Part shown: positions 44,579 to 55,620 of the stretch, piece by piece | Position numbering within the stretch: position 1 is the first letter of the stretch | Layout of the letters: each line of letters begins with the position of its first letter | Assembly (NCBI RefSeq): GCF_023920225.1 | Contig: NZ_CP092587.1 | Span: forward strand, 2,108,001 to 2,172,000 | Length of the DNA stretch: 64,000 bases | Source: Vibrio gazogenes | Lineage (GTDB): Bacteria > Pseudomonadota > Gammaproteobacteria > Enterobacterales > Vibrionaceae | Direction: 5' to 3' | Notes under the pieces: model-generated | Seen by the model: only the letters and a program-made list of their open reading frames with translations | Told to the model about the DNA's origin: nothing | The model's database searches: none | Translations under genes and position numbers: made by a program

Positions 44579-45203
44579 ATTTAAATTATCGTGAATTAAA
44601 AGACGGCGTAAGTTTAGCCGCCAATATAGTCCTCGGCAATGGCTCGAACAACAGTAATCGATTTCACATCAAAAATTAAGACACCGATGATAGCAACATA
44701 TGAAATCTGGCGCCTAAATATAGATGTAACAAAAATTAATTTTATAAAACTATTACATCCGTTCCACATTTTTCAGTATTTTTCGCCAAAGATAAACTTG
44801 ACAAATAAACCATCAATGCATATCAAACATCAAAAACATCATATGCGTTCTAAACAACTATTTTTATAACAATCACATATATTTCGTACTTATTCGATAG
44901 CTATTTTCATCTCTCTTTTTTTGTGACTAAAAATATCGCCCACACCAGAACAACAAAAATTTCTCACAAAAAATCACATTTTATATATCAATACGTTAGT
45001 GATCTTTATTTCTAGCAAATATTAACGATTTCTCTATCACCATCCGACGCCAATTCATCCAATACAACAGATTAATTCTGAGCGGAATACACCCAGCGCT
45101 GATTGACCTAAATCCCTCAAGATAACCACGCCAGATCAGGCTGTAACCGCCACATTCTTTCTGATAGAATCAGCTGCCTCAACAGAACGAGTGGTATTGA
45201 GAG
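44579..45203. other. AT-rich intergenic region between gsk and mnmA
   Basis: No supported gene. The only frame of note (44639-44869) lacks an RBS and has AT-driven composition. A possible mnmA -10 (TAGAAT in TGATAGAATCAG, about 45163-45170) lies near the right end. The strong AT bias would suit H-NS binding, but no specific site is claimed. Confidence 0.45.
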
Positions 45204-46334
45204 ATGTTAGAAAACCGAGAAGCAAACGCACAGAAAAAAGTTATCGTCGGCATGTCCGGTGGGGTTGATTCATCCGTTTCAGCTTTTCTTCTCCAGCAAC
45301 AGGGCTATCAAGTCGAAGGCCTGTTCATGAAAAACTGGGAAGAAGATGATAACGAAGAATACTGTACAGCAGCCGAGGATTTGGCTGATGCTCAGGCTGT
45401 TTGCGATAAATTAGGTATTTATCTTCATACGATCAATTTTGCTGCTGAATACTGGGATAATGTATTCGAATATTTCCTTGCCGAATATCAAGCAGGAAGA
45501 ACACCAAATCCCGACATTCTGTGCAACAAAGAAATCAAATTCAAAGCCTTTTTGGAGTTTGCTGAAGAGATTCTGGATGCCGACTACATTGCCATGGGAC
45601 ATTATGTCCGCAGGACATTTCCGTCAGGCCATGACAAACCACAAATGTTAAGAGGCTTAGACAACAATAAAGATCAGAGTTATTTCCTCTATACCTTAGG
45701 TCATGAACAGATAGCCAAAAGCCTGTTTCCGGTCGGTGAACTGGAAAAACCGCAAGTCCGCCAGATCGCCGAAGAGCAAGGCTTGATTACCGCGAAAAAG
45801 AAAGATTCCACGGGTATCTGCTTTATTGGGGAAAGAAAATTTACCGATTTCTTGTCACGTTATCTTCCTGCTCAGCCGGGTAAGATAGAGACGCCAGAGG
45901 GTAAAGTCATCGGTGAACATCAAGGGCTGATGTACCATACACTTGGCCAACGCAAAGGTCTCCATATCGGCGGGCTTAAAGACAGTAGTGAACAACCTTG
46001 GTATGTTGCCGAAAAAGATTTACAACGGAATGTGCTGATCGCAGTCCAAGGGACCGATCATCCGCTGTTAAAATCTGAAGGTTTGATTGCTTCACAACTA
46101 TACTGGGTGGATCGTCTCGTACCGGAAAATTCGTTTAAATGCACCGTGAAAACGCGCTATCGTCAAACGGATATCCCATGTACTATCATCCCAGCCGATA
46201 ATGGCAAACTGAAAGTCATGTTTGATGAGCCTCAAATCGCTGTGACACCCGGACAGTCCGCTGTATTTTATCTCGGTGATGTCTGTCTCGGTGGCGGGGT
46301 CATCGAAACACGAATTCCATACACAGTATTATAA
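45204..46334 (+). CDS. mnmA: tRNA-specific 2-thiouridylase MnmA
   Basis: MnmA thiolates U34 of tRNA Glu, Gln and Lys, taking sulfur from a TusE relay. The 376-residue protein has the PP-loop [16 protein letters not shown] (about 15-30), the first catalytic Cys in [13 protein letters not shown] (about 99), and the second in [12 protein letters not shown] (about 200), followed by the central and beta-barrel domains (HTLGQRKGL). It opens the mnmA-hflD-purB cluster, which is conserved in gammaproteobacteria. Confidence 0.97.
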   Translation: MLENREANAQKKVIVGMSGGVDSSVSAFLLQQQGYQVEGLFMKNWEEDDNEEYCTAAEDLADAQAVCDKLGIYLHTINFAAEYWDNVFEYFLAEYQAGRTPNPDILCNKEIKFKAFLEFAEEILDADYIAMGHYVRRTFPSGHDKPQMLRGLDNNKDQSYFLYTLGHEQIAKSLFPVGELEKPQVRQIAEEQGLITAKKKDSTGICFIGERKFTDFLSRYLPAQPGKIETPEGKVIGEHQGLMYHTLGQRKGLHIGGLKDSSEQPWYVAEKDLQRNVLIAVQGTDHPLLKSEGLIASQLYWVDRLVPENSFKCTVKTRYRQTDIPCTIIPADNGKLKVMFDEPQIAVTPGQSAVFYLGDVCLGGGVIETRIPYTVL

Positions 46335-46350
46335 GATTTAGGAGTTTTAC

Positions 46351-46968
46351 GTGGCGAACACAAACTATGACCGCACCATCGCTTTTGCAGGAATTTGTCA
46401 GGCAGCATTTCTGGTACAACAGGTTGCGAAAAACGGTTACTGTGATTCTGACGCCTTTGAAACTTCAATCAAAGCGATTCTGAACATGAATCCGACCAGT
46501 ACCATTGATGTGTTTGGCAACGAGGCAAACCTGAAAGTCGGGCTTGAATGTCTGACGAAAGGACTGGACAGCACCCCATCCGGTAGTGAACTGACTCGCT
46601 ACATTATTAGTCTGATGTCCTTGGAGCGTAAGCTGAATAGTCGTCGGGATGTGATGTCACAACTCGGTGATCGCCTTGAAATGCTTGAACGCCAATCCGC
46701 TCACTTCGAGATTCTGGATGAACAGATGATGAGTAATATTGCCAGTGTCTACCTCGATGTCATCAGTCCAATCGGTCCCCGTATTCAAGTCACTGGCACA
46801 CCATCCGTGTTACAACAAACCTCGAATCAACATAAAGTCCGTGCTTTGCTCCTTGCCGGGATCAGAAGCGCGGTCTTATGGCGTCAAGTCGATGGCAAAC
46901 GCCGTCATCTTATTTTTGGCCGGAAGAAAATGGTCGAACAGGCTAGAATTCTTTTAGCCCGAATTTAA
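46351..46968 (+). CDS. hflD: High frequency lysogenization protein HflD homolog
   Basis: HflD (205 residues) is a helical, membrane-associated protein named for its effect on phage lambda CII stability in E. coli. Its native role is not settled. The family start is visible ([21 protein letters not shown]), with SLMSLERKL and [18 protein letters not shown] further on. The start is GTG 46351 with GGAG upstream, 16 bp after mnmA. It is followed by purB. Confidence 0.92.
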   Translation: MANTNYDRTIAFAGICQAAFLVQQVAKNGYCDSDAFETSIKAILNMNPTSTIDVFGNEANLKVGLECLTKGLDSTPSGSELTRYIISLMSLERKLNSRRDVMSQLGDRLEMLERQSAHFEILDEQMMSNIASVYLDVISPIGPRIQVTGTPSVLQQTSNQHKVRALLLAGIRSAVLWRQVDGKRRHLIFGRKKMVEQARILLARI

Positions 46969-47011
46969 AATATCTCGCGTTCAGGCGAACTAAATTCACT
47001 CTCAAATCTAA

Positions 47012-48409
<1,398 letters not shown>

Positions 48410-48443
48410 GTTCTGTTCGACTGCTGTTTGAGAAAAGCTGTCA

Positions 48444-48474
48444 GAAAAAAGGCTTCCAATCGGAAGCCTTTTTG
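48444..48474. terminator. Bidirectional terminator between purB and htpX
   Basis: Stem GGCTTCC / GGAAGCC (48451-48468) between an A-run and TTTTT. Confidence 0.88.
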
Positions 48475-48494
48475 ATGTGCGAAGTAACCTTACG

Positions 48495-49358
48495 TTACAG
48501 TTGACGTAATGCTGCGATTCTTTTTTCCAGTGGTGGATGGCTCATCAACAGTTCGGTCAGAGAACGCTTCCCATTGATACCAAATGCCATCATTGATCCT
48601 TCCAACTGAGATTCGTGGCTCATGCTCAAACGCTCTAAAGCCGCTATCATTTTCTGTTTACCAACCAGTTGGGCTGCACCGGCATCTGCATGGAATTCCC
48701 GATGACGGCTATACCACATCGTAATCATACTCGCCAAAATACCAAACACGAGTTCCAAAACGATAGAGACCGCAAAGTAGACCATCGGATTACCGCTCTC
48801 CCCTTCATCGGAATCCCGGGAAGAGACAATGCCAGCGATAAAGCGCGCCATAAAGATGACGAATGTATTGACGACACCCTGAAGCAGCGTCATGGTCACC
48901 ATATCGCCATTCGCGACATGACTCATCTCATGAGCCAGTACCGCTTCCGCTTCATCCCGGGTCATGTTGTGTAATAGTCCGGTAGAAACCGCAATCAATG
49001 AATCATTGCGTTTTGCGCCGGTCGCAAATGCATTCATGTCGGGTGAATCATAAATTGCAACGGTCGGCATACCGACCCCCACCTGCTTCGCCTGACGCTT
49101 CACGGTCTCAAATAGCCAGTGTTCAGTCTCATTTCTTGGATTCTCAATCACCATACCACCGACAGAACGTAATGCGATGCCTTTAGACATCAGCAATGAA
49201 ATCAGTGATCCACCAAAACCAAACACAGCGGCCAGCACCAATAAGCCGGATAAACTCCCCGGTCTGATTCCCGTTACGACATAAACAACATTCAAGACAA
49301 TACTGAGCACCAGTATGACAGCAAGGTTGGTTGCCAAAAATAACAAAATGCGTTTCAT
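48495..49358 (-). CDS. htpX: Membrane-bound zinc metalloprotease HtpX
   Basis: HtpX (287 residues) is an inner-membrane protease of M48 that degrades misfolded membrane proteins. Two N-terminal helices, the zinc motif [10 protein letters not shown] (HExxH), a second helix pair and the third zinc ligand in [14 protein letters not shown] are all seen. GGGAGAG precedes the ATG. In E. coli it belongs to the envelope stress (Cpx) response; here a perfect 8-bp palindrome lies about 107-126 bp upstream of its start. Confidence 0.95.
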   Translation of the reverse strand: MKRILLFLATNLAVILVLSIVLNVVYVVTGIRPGSLSGLLVLAAVFGFGGSLISLLMSKGIALRSVGGMVIENPRNETEHWLFETVKRQAKQVGVGMPTVAIYDSPDMNAFATGAKRNDSLIAVSTGLLHNMTRDEAEAVLAHEMSHVANGDMVTMTLLQGVVNTFVIFMARFIAGIVSSRDSDEGESGNPMVYFAVSIVLELVFGILASMITMWYSRHREFHADAGAAQLVGKQKMIAALERLSMSHESQLEGSMMAFGINGKRSLTELLMSHPPLEKRIAALRQL

Positions 49359-49464
49359 GACTCACTCTCCCAAGAGAAACTACACAAACTGACCGTTCGC
49401 TGAATTCACACCGTCACGATCTATTATTTAATTGTTATACAGAGCTATCCGCCACTTTTATTGA

Positions 49465-49484
49465 TGGTAAACTTTTGTTTACCA
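49465..49484. promoter_or_regulatory. Operator-like palindrome upstream of htpX
   Basis: TGGTAAAC-TTTT-GTTTACCA is a perfect 8-bp inverted repeat with a 4-bp spacer, of the size expected for a dimeric repressor. The core AAAC-N4-GTTT faintly recalls TetR/PsrA-type sites, but no assignment is made. It lies in the 403-bp gap between htpX and the small ORF at 49762, the rest of which shows nothing clear. Confidence 0.5.
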
Positions 49485-49761
49485 CCAAATAAAGCGCACT
49501 GACCCATATATCCATAAAGTATGGTCGTCTATTTCAAAAACAAGGTGAAGCGGTAAATTGCAACATTTGATGACAGTATCACACTAGCCAGACTCAGATT
49601 GAACACACTGATGTGTAACGCCCAAACGTAGGAATGGTCCTCATTCAATGATAAAAATAGTCCTATAAATTAGACTTTAGTCTTATTGTCAATTCACGGA
49701 AAGCCATCTACTTTTAGCGTGTACGATGTCGTTCCCATACATGATAAAAAAGGAAACCGTC

Positions 49762-49935
49762 ATGTCAGAAGCTAACAACTATCAAATGGCCATTGATTTA
49801 TTACGCTGTCATTTGGGTTTGTCCGAAGAAGAAGCGAAACAACAGCTCGGTATAGACCAATCGATATATGAGCAGAAAAAACAAAATCAATCACATGCGA
49901 AGTCTGCTCAATATACATATCCGGCAACCCACTAG
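49762..49935 (+). CDS. Small hypothetical protein (57 residues)
   Basis: The ATG at 49762 has AAGGAAA six bases upstream and gives a soluble, helical 57-residue protein. An N-terminal half (YQMAIDLLRCHLGLSEEEAK) looks like a small helical hairpin, and the Gln/Ser-rich tail seems disordered. A terminator-like stem (CAAAGCCGT / ACGGCTTTG, 49948-49979) follows. An upstream in-frame ATG (49726) lacks an RBS. The family is not recognised and no function is offered. The good RBS and following hairpin argue that it is a real gene. Confidence 0.6.
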   Translation: MSEANNYQMAIDLLRCHLGLSEEEAKQQLGIDQSIYEQKKQNQSHAKSAQYTYPATH

Positions 49936-49947
49936 CGTTTCTTCTAC

Positions 49948-49979
49948 CAAAGCCGTCATCTTGCCTGATAACGGCTTTG
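49948..49979 (+). terminator. Terminator-like hairpin after the small ORF
   Basis: A 9-bp stem CAAAGCCGT / ACGGCTTTG with a 14-nt loop, followed by a weak T stretch. Confidence 0.5.
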
Positions 49980-50221
49980 GTTCTTATGGTTCAGCCATTG
50001 CTTCGGTACTCACATTTTTTCGGAACATTCTCCTACCAATCAAGTCTTACTAAAACCAATAAGATTGATACCTGTTGATATTTTTCATTACTATTCAAGA
50101 AATAACTTGAAGCATACTCAGTAAAACTCATACAATCGGTTGAATTTTAGATATTTTATCCATTTGATAGCTCATTATTCGAACACTTTTGCCAACCACA
50201 ACGGATTATAGCGATACAATA

Positions 50222-51388
50222 ATGCTTCGATTAAATACCGAGGAACGGCCACACTGGCGGGATTTAGCTAAAAAATTCGGCTTTGGATTTCATACCGCTT
50301 ATGGTGAACCTTACTGGGATGAAACGGCCTATTACCAATTCACACTCAAACAGATCGAAGATGACTTAGAGAAACCAACCGAAGACATTCATCAAATGTG
50401 TCTGGAAGTTGTTGATACCGTTGTTGGGAATGAATATTGGCTCCGTAAATTTCAGATCCCGGAACCCATGTGGCAAGACTTGTATGATTCATGGCAAAAA
50501 CGTGAGCCGTCTCTGTATTCTCGCGTCGATTTTGCATACAACGGAACGCAACCTGCCAAGTTATATGAAAATAATGCAGATACACCCACCAGCCTTTATG
50601 AAACGGCATTCTGGCAGTGGCTATGGCTGGAAGATATGGTCAACCAAGGAAAAATCCGCCGCGATGCCGATCAATGTAATTTACTGCAAGAGTTGCTGAT
50701 CAGCCGCTTTCAACAGTTGGCAACCTACCAACCCGGTCAAACACTTCATCTCTGTTGTTGTAAAGACTCCGTTGAAGATCGCGGCACCGTTCAATATTTG
50801 GAAGACTGTGCGCGAGAGGCCGGACTATCCACCACTTTTGTTTATGTCGAAGATATTGGGCTAAACACCCAAGGTCAATTCACTGATTTAACCGATAAAC
50901 CGATCCATTGGATATTTAAACTCTATCCTTGGGAATTTATGTTCCGAGAAGAATACGCAGCCAATATTCAGACGGCTTCGGTCAACTGGTTAGAACCGAT
51001 GTGGAAGTCAATTATCAGTAACAAAGCATTGCTACCTTTGTTATGGAAAATGTTTCCGAACCATCCGAATCTTTTACCGGCCTACTTTGCCGATGACAGA
51101 GATCTGAGCACGCTGAAGGACTATGTGATTAAACCGATTTTTGCCCGGGAAGGTGCCAATATAACCATCGTCCAAAATGGCCGTCAGACGCTCAGAACCG
51201 AAGGGCCGTATGGCGATGAGGGCGTGATCTATCAGGCTTACCACCCTTTGCCGAAATTCGGACAACACTATACTTTGGTCGGCAGTTGGTTAATCAATCA
51301 AGAAGCGGCAGGGATTTCTATCCGGGAAGATGTCTCGCGGGTCACACAAGATATGTCACGCTATGTGCCACATATCATTATTGACTGA
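50222..51388 (+). CDS. Glutathionylspermidine synthase family ATP-grasp protein (YgiC/YjfC-like)
   Basis: The 388-residue protein is closely similar to E. coli YgiC/YjfC: HTAYGEPYWDETAYY, LYENNADTPTSLYE, CCKDSVEDRGTVQYL, ISNKALLPLLWKMFPNHPNLL and VKPIFAREGANI. It is the C1-like synthetase (ATP-grasp) part of glutathionylspermidine synthase without the amidase domain. By family it forms an amide bond between a carboxylate and an amine; the true substrate of YgiC/YjfC is unknown. ATG 50222 aligns with the E. coli start; a TTG at 50189 is the outer limit. It heads a run of yjf-type genes (YjfI, YjfJ, YjfK, YjfL, YjfM), the same set as the E. coli yjf operon in a different order. Confidence 0.9.
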   Translation: MLRLNTEERPHWRDLAKKFGFGFHTAYGEPYWDETAYYQFTLKQIEDDLEKPTEDIHQMCLEVVDTVVGNEYWLRKFQIPEPMWQDLYDSWQKREPSLYSRVDFAYNGTQPAKLYENNADTPTSLYETAFWQWLWLEDMVNQGKIRRDADQCNLLQELLISRFQQLATYQPGQTLHLCCCKDSVEDRGTVQYLEDCAREAGLSTTFVYVEDIGLNTQGQFTDLTDKPIHWIFKLYPWEFMFREEYAANIQTASVNWLEPMWKSIISNKALLPLLWKMFPNHPNLLPAYFADDRDLSTLKDYVIKPIFAREGANITIVQNGRQTLRTEGPYGDEGVIYQAYHPLPKFGQHYTLVGSWLINQEAAGISIREDVSRVTQDMSRYVPHIIID

Positions 51389-51590
51389 CAGATACCACCG
51401 CCAAGCTGCGGATATCATCAACCTGATGACCAATAAAAAATAATGTAGGGGGTTGTTGTTTTCCCTTGATAGTGACAAGGTAGCATCAACCATAATTAAC
51501 AAGATGAAATGCGTCAACACGCCCGTTTTCAGGCTGTCGATCATAGCCTGGCTTTTAGTTGATTGTATTTTCAAAAACAAGGAGAAACCT

Positions 51591-51983
51591 ATGTGGCAAA
51601 TTCATGAAATGATGCCCATTCTTCAACACAACGACGATTGGCAAGTTCAAACTCAGGGAGATGCCCTGGTTGTAACCAATGCTGACGGTATCGAAGCTTA
51701 TATTGCAGTCGCTGGTGAACAGATTCTTGCTGAAGTGGTGTTATTTCCAGCCACACATGCCAAAGATCAGGCACAACTCAATGCGCTGATTCTAAAAACG
51801 CACAAGATGTTTCCTCTCTCAACCATCGCGATTAACGAAATCAATCAAGCAGATTACTATGTGGCTTTCGGTGCGTTGTCATCTCAGTCCAAAGCAGAAA
51901 GCATCCTCATCGAGGTTGAAACCCTGTTTCGTAATGTTGAAGCATTTATCGAGTTGTATCAGGAAGAATTAATCACGGAGTAA
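51591..51983 (+). CDS. YjfI family protein (DUF2170)
   Basis: This 130-residue protein of unknown function matches the YjfI/DUF2170 family, with an acidic, mixed alpha/beta sequence (VVTNADGIEAYIAVAGEQILAEVVLF; YYVAFGALSSQSKAESILIEVETLF). GGAG lies before ATG 51591. The frame runs further upstream without an RBS and that extension looks non-coding. Its stop abuts the yjfJ start region (TAATG). It is always found beside the PspA-like YjfJ, suggesting a partner or chaperone role, but this is inference. Confidence 0.83.
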   Translation: MWQIHEMMPILQHNDDWQVQTQGDALVVTNADGIEAYIAVAGEQILAEVVLFPATHAKDQAQLNALILKTHKMFPLSTIAINEINQADYYVAFGALSSQSKAESILIEVETLFRNVEAFIELYQEELITE

Positions 51984-51988
51984 TGACT

Positions 51989-52684
51989 ATGAGTGTCTGG
52001 AAAAAATTATTTACCGCGATTAAAGGCGGTGCCAACGAAACTGCAGAAGCGATTGTCGATCAACAAGCACTGCGTATTTTGGATCAAGAAATTCGAGAGG
52101 CGAAAGCAGAGTTGAAACGTTCAGATGAAGCACTGGTCGGTATTGTCGCTAAACGTAAACTATCCGAGCAAAAAATAGCCTCGCTGGAGCAAGGGATCGC
52201 AGAATACGAAACCCATGCTCGTAACGCGATGGAAAAAGGGGCGCAAGAGCTCGCACTTGAATGTGCTCAAAAAGTTGCCGAACTCAGAAATGAATCTTCA
52301 ACGGAAAATAACTATCTCGAAGAATTCAAGAAATCTGAGCAAGTGATGCGAACCAATATCACGCAGGCGAAAAGTAAGCTCCGCCAGTTGGAACAGCAGA
52401 TCGATGTGGTCAAAGCCAATGAAGCGGTACAAAAAGCACAAAGTGCTATTTCAGCGACAAACGTCGGTGCCAATGCGAAAATGCATACTGCCGTTGAATC
52501 GCTAGAGCGGATTAAGAAACGCCAGGCTGAACGGAGTGCTCAATTAGAAGCAGCCGCTGAAATGGCCGAAGAAAATAGTAACCAAAGTCTGGATCGCAAA
52601 TTGGCAGAAGCAGGGATTACTGCCGGTGGCACAAGTTCAGCCAGTGATGAACTTGAGCGTATCCTGAAAGGCGGCCAGTCATAA
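51989..52684 (+). CDS. PspA/IM30 family protein (YjfJ-like)
   Basis: A 231-residue, almost wholly coiled-coil protein related to phage shock protein A: SVWKKLFTAIKGGANETAEAIVDQQALRILDQEIREAKAEL begins the N-terminal amphipathic helix, and long Glu/Lys/Gln-rich helices follow to about 215. PspA-family proteins bind damaged inner membrane and limit proton leak. ATG 51989 is preferred over 51983 because GGAG is at a better distance. It differs from the true pspA of the psp operon, as no pspB/C or sigma54 signals are nearby. Confidence 0.88.
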   Translation: MSVWKKLFTAIKGGANETAEAIVDQQALRILDQEIREAKAELKRSDEALVGIVAKRKLSEQKIASLEQGIAEYETHARNAMEKGAQELALECAQKVAELRNESSTENNYLEEFKKSEQVMRTNITQAKSKLRQLEQQIDVVKANEAVQKAQSAISATNVGANAKMHTAVESLERIKKRQAERSAQLEAAAEMAEENSNQSLDRKLAEAGITAGGTSSASDELERILKGGQS

Positions 52685-52767
52685 GGTCACGTTTTTCACA
52701 GGTTGGCAGTTGTGATGAACAACTGCCACATCCACCGTGATCCTCACTGCAACAGAACTAAACGATT

Positions 52768-53796
52768 ATGCCTATCTTTATTCAATTAAGACGTTGGATA
52801 TATATACAAATTACCCAGATGAACGATAAGAATATTATTCTTGCATTTGGTGGTTATCTGCTGATTAGCTGGCTGGGAATGAATGCTATAGGCGAGACAG
52901 CAATTACACAATCATTTACCGATTTCGTCTACTATCTCGTAGTCACGTCTTCAACGGTCGGTTATGGTGATTTTTCACCGGTGACCGATGCGGGTAAATG
53001 GTTTGTCGCATTGTTTATTATTCCGGTCGGACTGGGGCTCTTTGCCCTGACGGTTGGTCGCATCGCCACGCTGTTCATTCTGTACTGGAAACGTAGTTTA
53101 CTTGGCAAACGGAAAATAAAAGTGAATGACCATATTTTAGTGTTGGGCTGGAACGAACAACGTACCCTTCACCTGCTCAATATGCTACAACACGAACAAG
53201 ATACACCACGTACCATAGTGCTTTGTGTCCGCCCGGAAATCGAGAATCCTCGTCCCGGAGAAATAGAGTTCGTCCGCGTGACCAGTTTCACCGACCAGGT
53301 CGGCATGAACCGAGCCGGTGTCCAACACGCAAGCTGTATCATTATTGATAACCCGGAAGATGATATTACCCTCTCTGCCGCTTTATTCTGTGCCGGTCAA
53401 AACCCGAATGCCCATATTCTGGCTTATTTTAATGATGAAGGGCTCAGCACTCTTCTGAAACACCACTGTCCGAATGTCGAATGCATTCCTTCCGTTTCTG
53501 TCGAAATGCTCGCGAAAGCAGCGGTTGATCCGGGCTCAAGTACACTTCATCATGAATTGCTCAGTTCAGATAAAGGAATGACCCAATATTCCGTCATTTA
53601 CCCGACCGGACAGTGCCAAACATCGCTTGAAGCGTTATTTCTGCAATTCAAGCAGCAATATGAGGCGATTCTGATTGCGGTTGATCGCGGACAAGGGATT
53701 GAACTCAACCCACCACTGAACACATCGATAACCGGTGGTGACAAACTATTTTATATCGCTGAAAAACGCATTCATCAATTTCGATGGTCTGTCTAA
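52768..53796 (+). CDS. Potassium channel protein with RCK (TrkA-N) domain
   Basis: A 342-residue protein with an N-terminal two-helix pore (about 23-110) containing the K+ selectivity filter TVGYGD (63-68), then a cytosolic RCK domain beginning IKVNDHILVLGWNEQ, a Rossmann-like nucleotide/ion-sensing fold. It resembles MthK/Kch-like channels. It sits between yjfJ and yjfK in the same direction, with 83 bp before and 60 bp after, so it appears to be part of the yjf-type cluster. K+ conduction and control by a ligand are inferred from the family. Confidence 0.88.
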   Translation: MPIFIQLRRWIYIQITQMNDKNIILAFGGYLLISWLGMNAIGETAITQSFTDFVYYLVVTSSTVGYGDFSPVTDAGKWFVALFIIPVGLGLFALTVGRIATLFILYWKRSLLGKRKIKVNDHILVLGWNEQRTLHLLNMLQHEQDTPRTIVLCVRPEIENPRPGEIEFVRVTSFTDQVGMNRAGVQHASCIIIDNPEDDITLSAALFCAGQNPNAHILAYFNDEGLSTLLKHHCPNVECIPSVSVEMLAKAAVDPGSSTLHHELLSSDKGMTQYSVIYPTGQCQTSLEALFLQFKQQYEAILIAVDRGQGIELNPPLNTSITGGDKLFYIAEKRIHQFRWSV

Positions 53797-53856
53797 CTTC
53801 GCTTGAATAAGCGCTCGTTATTCAGCGCATCGTCATGACTTTAATCAAGGTGATAC

Positions 53857-54495
53857 ATGTTTAGCTGGCTGAAGAACAAAGTAACTGATTCACAAACATC
53901 TGAACCGACAGCACCTGAAGTGCTCGGTTTTCGTCTGGGAGGCGCATTTGAGTTTGATACCCTCAAACTCAAGTTAATCGAACCGGAATTGATTATCGAA
54001 GGGGTCTCGCCTACACAACTGATTCAAGCTGTCGGTGAGGTCAAGCTGGACGAGCAAACCCGCTTACTGCGCTTTTATACCGATGACGATGGTTATGTGC
54101 AGGTCTTACAAGAAGGGACGCAAGACGCAGACGTCCGCGAAGTGAAAATGTTTTATTACTATGACACATCCCCCATCGATACTGAAAATCAATGGCAGAC
54201 ACTGCTTGAAAGTGGCATCGTCAAAACAGACTGGTCATTAGAAGGCCAACAATTTCAAAAAGCCTGGGATAATATTGTGCCCATCGCTATGACAGAGAAA
54301 ACTTGGCACAAAGATGGCACTGTGACTGAAACCGATCAGTTTGTCATGGTTTACGAACGCGAAACTGAGTCTGGTTATTTTGAAGGCCTGATGGTGGCTG
54401 GAGAAGAAGTGATCAATCAGTACAACGCTGAACACTGTCTGGTGTTAAGCACTTATTTTGAACTCACACCGACTGATTTTAAAATCATTGGATAA
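53857..54495 (+). CDS. YjfK family protein (DUF2491)
   Basis: A 212-residue soluble protein matching the YjfK/DUF2491 family: VLGFRLGGAFEFDTL near the N-terminus and FYTDDDGYVQVLQEG, MVYERETESGYFEGLMVAGEE towards the end. It has no signal peptide or membrane segment. AAGGTG precedes the ATG. Its function is unknown. Its close packing with PspA-like YjfJ and membrane YjfL suggests a membrane-stress complex. Confidence 0.85.
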   Translation: MFSWLKNKVTDSQTSEPTAPEVLGFRLGGAFEFDTLKLKLIEPELIIEGVSPTQLIQAVGEVKLDEQTRLLRFYTDDDGYVQVLQEGTQDADVREVKMFYYYDTSPIDTENQWQTLLESGIVKTDWSLEGQQFQKAWDNIVPIAMTEKTWHKDGTVTETDQFVMVYERETESGYFEGLMVAGEEVINQYNAEHCLVLSTYFELTPTDFKIIG

Positions 54496-54519
54496 TCATT
54501 GCTGTATTAGGAAATATTT

Positions 54520-54936
54520 ATGGAACTTATACGTCACTCACTCCTTGGACTAGGTAATTTTTCACTTTACTTTGTGATGTCGCTGGTCTTTCTAATCCTG
54601 TTTAAACTGATCTATGTACGAATTACGCCTTATGATGAGTGGAAACTGGTTAAAGATAATAAGAATACCTCAGCAGGAATTGCCTTGGCCGGTTCGATGA
54701 TCGGCTTTTCTCTGGCACTTGCCGGAGCCGCGAGCAACTCGGTAAATCTCGTTGATTTTTGTGTCTGGAGTGTGGTCGCGCTGATTGCCCAAATTGTCGC
54801 TTTCCTAGTGGTTCGCTTTGGTTTTATGCCAAAACTCGCTGAGCGAATCGAAGCCGATGAAATCCCTGCAGCCATTATGATGGCCGCAATGTCTATCTCT
54901 GTCGGTCTGTTAAATGCGGCCTGTATGACCTACTAG
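54520..54936 (+). CDS. YjfL family inner membrane protein (DUF350)
   Basis: A 138-residue membrane protein with four predicted helices, covering nearly its whole length (FSLYFVMSLVFLILFKLIYV; AGIALAGSMIGFSLALAGA; VWSVVALIAQIVAFLVV; AAIMMAAMSISVGLLNAA). This matches DUF350/YjfL. TAGGAAA precedes the ATG. DUF350 proteins recur beside PspA-like and polyamine-linked genes, but no biochemical role is established. Confidence 0.86.
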   Translation: MELIRHSLLGLGNFSLYFVMSLVFLILFKLIYVRITPYDEWKLVKDNKNTSAGIALAGSMIGFSLALAGAASNSVNLVDFCVWSVVALIAQIVAFLVVRFGFMPKLAERIEADEIPAAIMMAAMSISVGLLNAACMTY

Positions 54937-54943
54937 GAGCCGG

Positions 54944-55582
54944 ATGATGAAAAGAAGTAAACAAGTTGTTCTGGCACACATGAAGAAAGACTGGCATTGT
55001 GCCGCTTATGCCCCGATTACCGTTGCAATTGCCGGCCTTGCGTTGTCCGGTTGTGGTGACAGCGGTAAAGATGCCGTCATTTATAAGAATGTTAACGATT
55101 GTATCAACGACAATCCGAGCTATACCACGGAGTGTAAGGCTGCTTACCAAAATGCTGTGTCAGAATCAGCCCGAACAGCTCCCCGGTACAATTCACTCAA
55201 TGAGTGTATTGCCGATTTTGGTGTTGATATGTGTCGCTCGGATCCGAACAATCATAGTTGGTTTATGCCAGCTATGGCCGGATTTATGTTTGCCAGAATG
55301 TTAGATGGTCCCCGGTCTTATTATTCACAACCGATGTTCTATTCCGATTACCCATACAGCCCTTATTACCATCAGTGGCGCAGTGCGAGCGGGAATAACT
55401 ATGGTAGTTCAGGTTATCGAACCAATCCGGTTAAAATTCATCGCGATCAAATGAAACCCAAACCAACCGTGACTCGGACGATCTCCCGCGGTGGTTTCGG
55501 CTCGACATCATCGGCCAAATCAAGCTGGGGCAGTTCTTCAAATCGTAGCTTTGGTTCTTCCAGCCGGAGCTGGGGAGGCTAA
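54944..55582 (+). CDS. YjfM/YgiB family lipoprotein-like protein (DUF1190)
   Basis: A 212-residue protein of the UPF0441/DUF1190 family. A short basic N-terminus leads to a hydrophobic stretch and a lipobox-like site (LALSGC, Cys37). The mature part has paired CI-type motifs (VNDCINDNPSYTTECKAAY; LNECIADFGVDMCRS) and ends in a Gly/Ser/Tyr/Arg-rich low-complexity tail. YgiB in E. coli neighbours YgiC in the same way. AGGAG precedes ATG ATG; either may be used. It closes the cluster and is followed by a very strong terminator. Confidence 0.85.
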   Translation: MMKRSKQVVLAHMKKDWHCAAYAPITVAIAGLALSGCGDSGKDAVIYKNVNDCINDNPSYTTECKAAYQNAVSESARTAPRYNSLNECIADFGVDMCRSDPNNHSWFMPAMAGFMFARMLDGPRSYYSQPMFYSDYPYSPYYHQWRSASGNNYGSSGYRTNPVKIHRDQMKPKPTVTRTISRGGFGSTSSAKSSWGSSSNRSFGSSSRSWGG

Positions 55583-55620
55583 CGGAGCCGCGATGCAAAG
55601 TGAGGCGCAAGAACAATCCT

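Noticed and set aside
44639..44869. A 76-codon frame upstream of gsk
   Set aside because: Lies in AT-rich intergenic DNA, no RBS and no domain.
51989..52684. Naming the gene pspA of the phage-shock operon
   Set aside because: The neighbours are YjfI, YjfK, YjfL and YjfM, with no pspB, pspC or pspF; it is the YjfJ branch.
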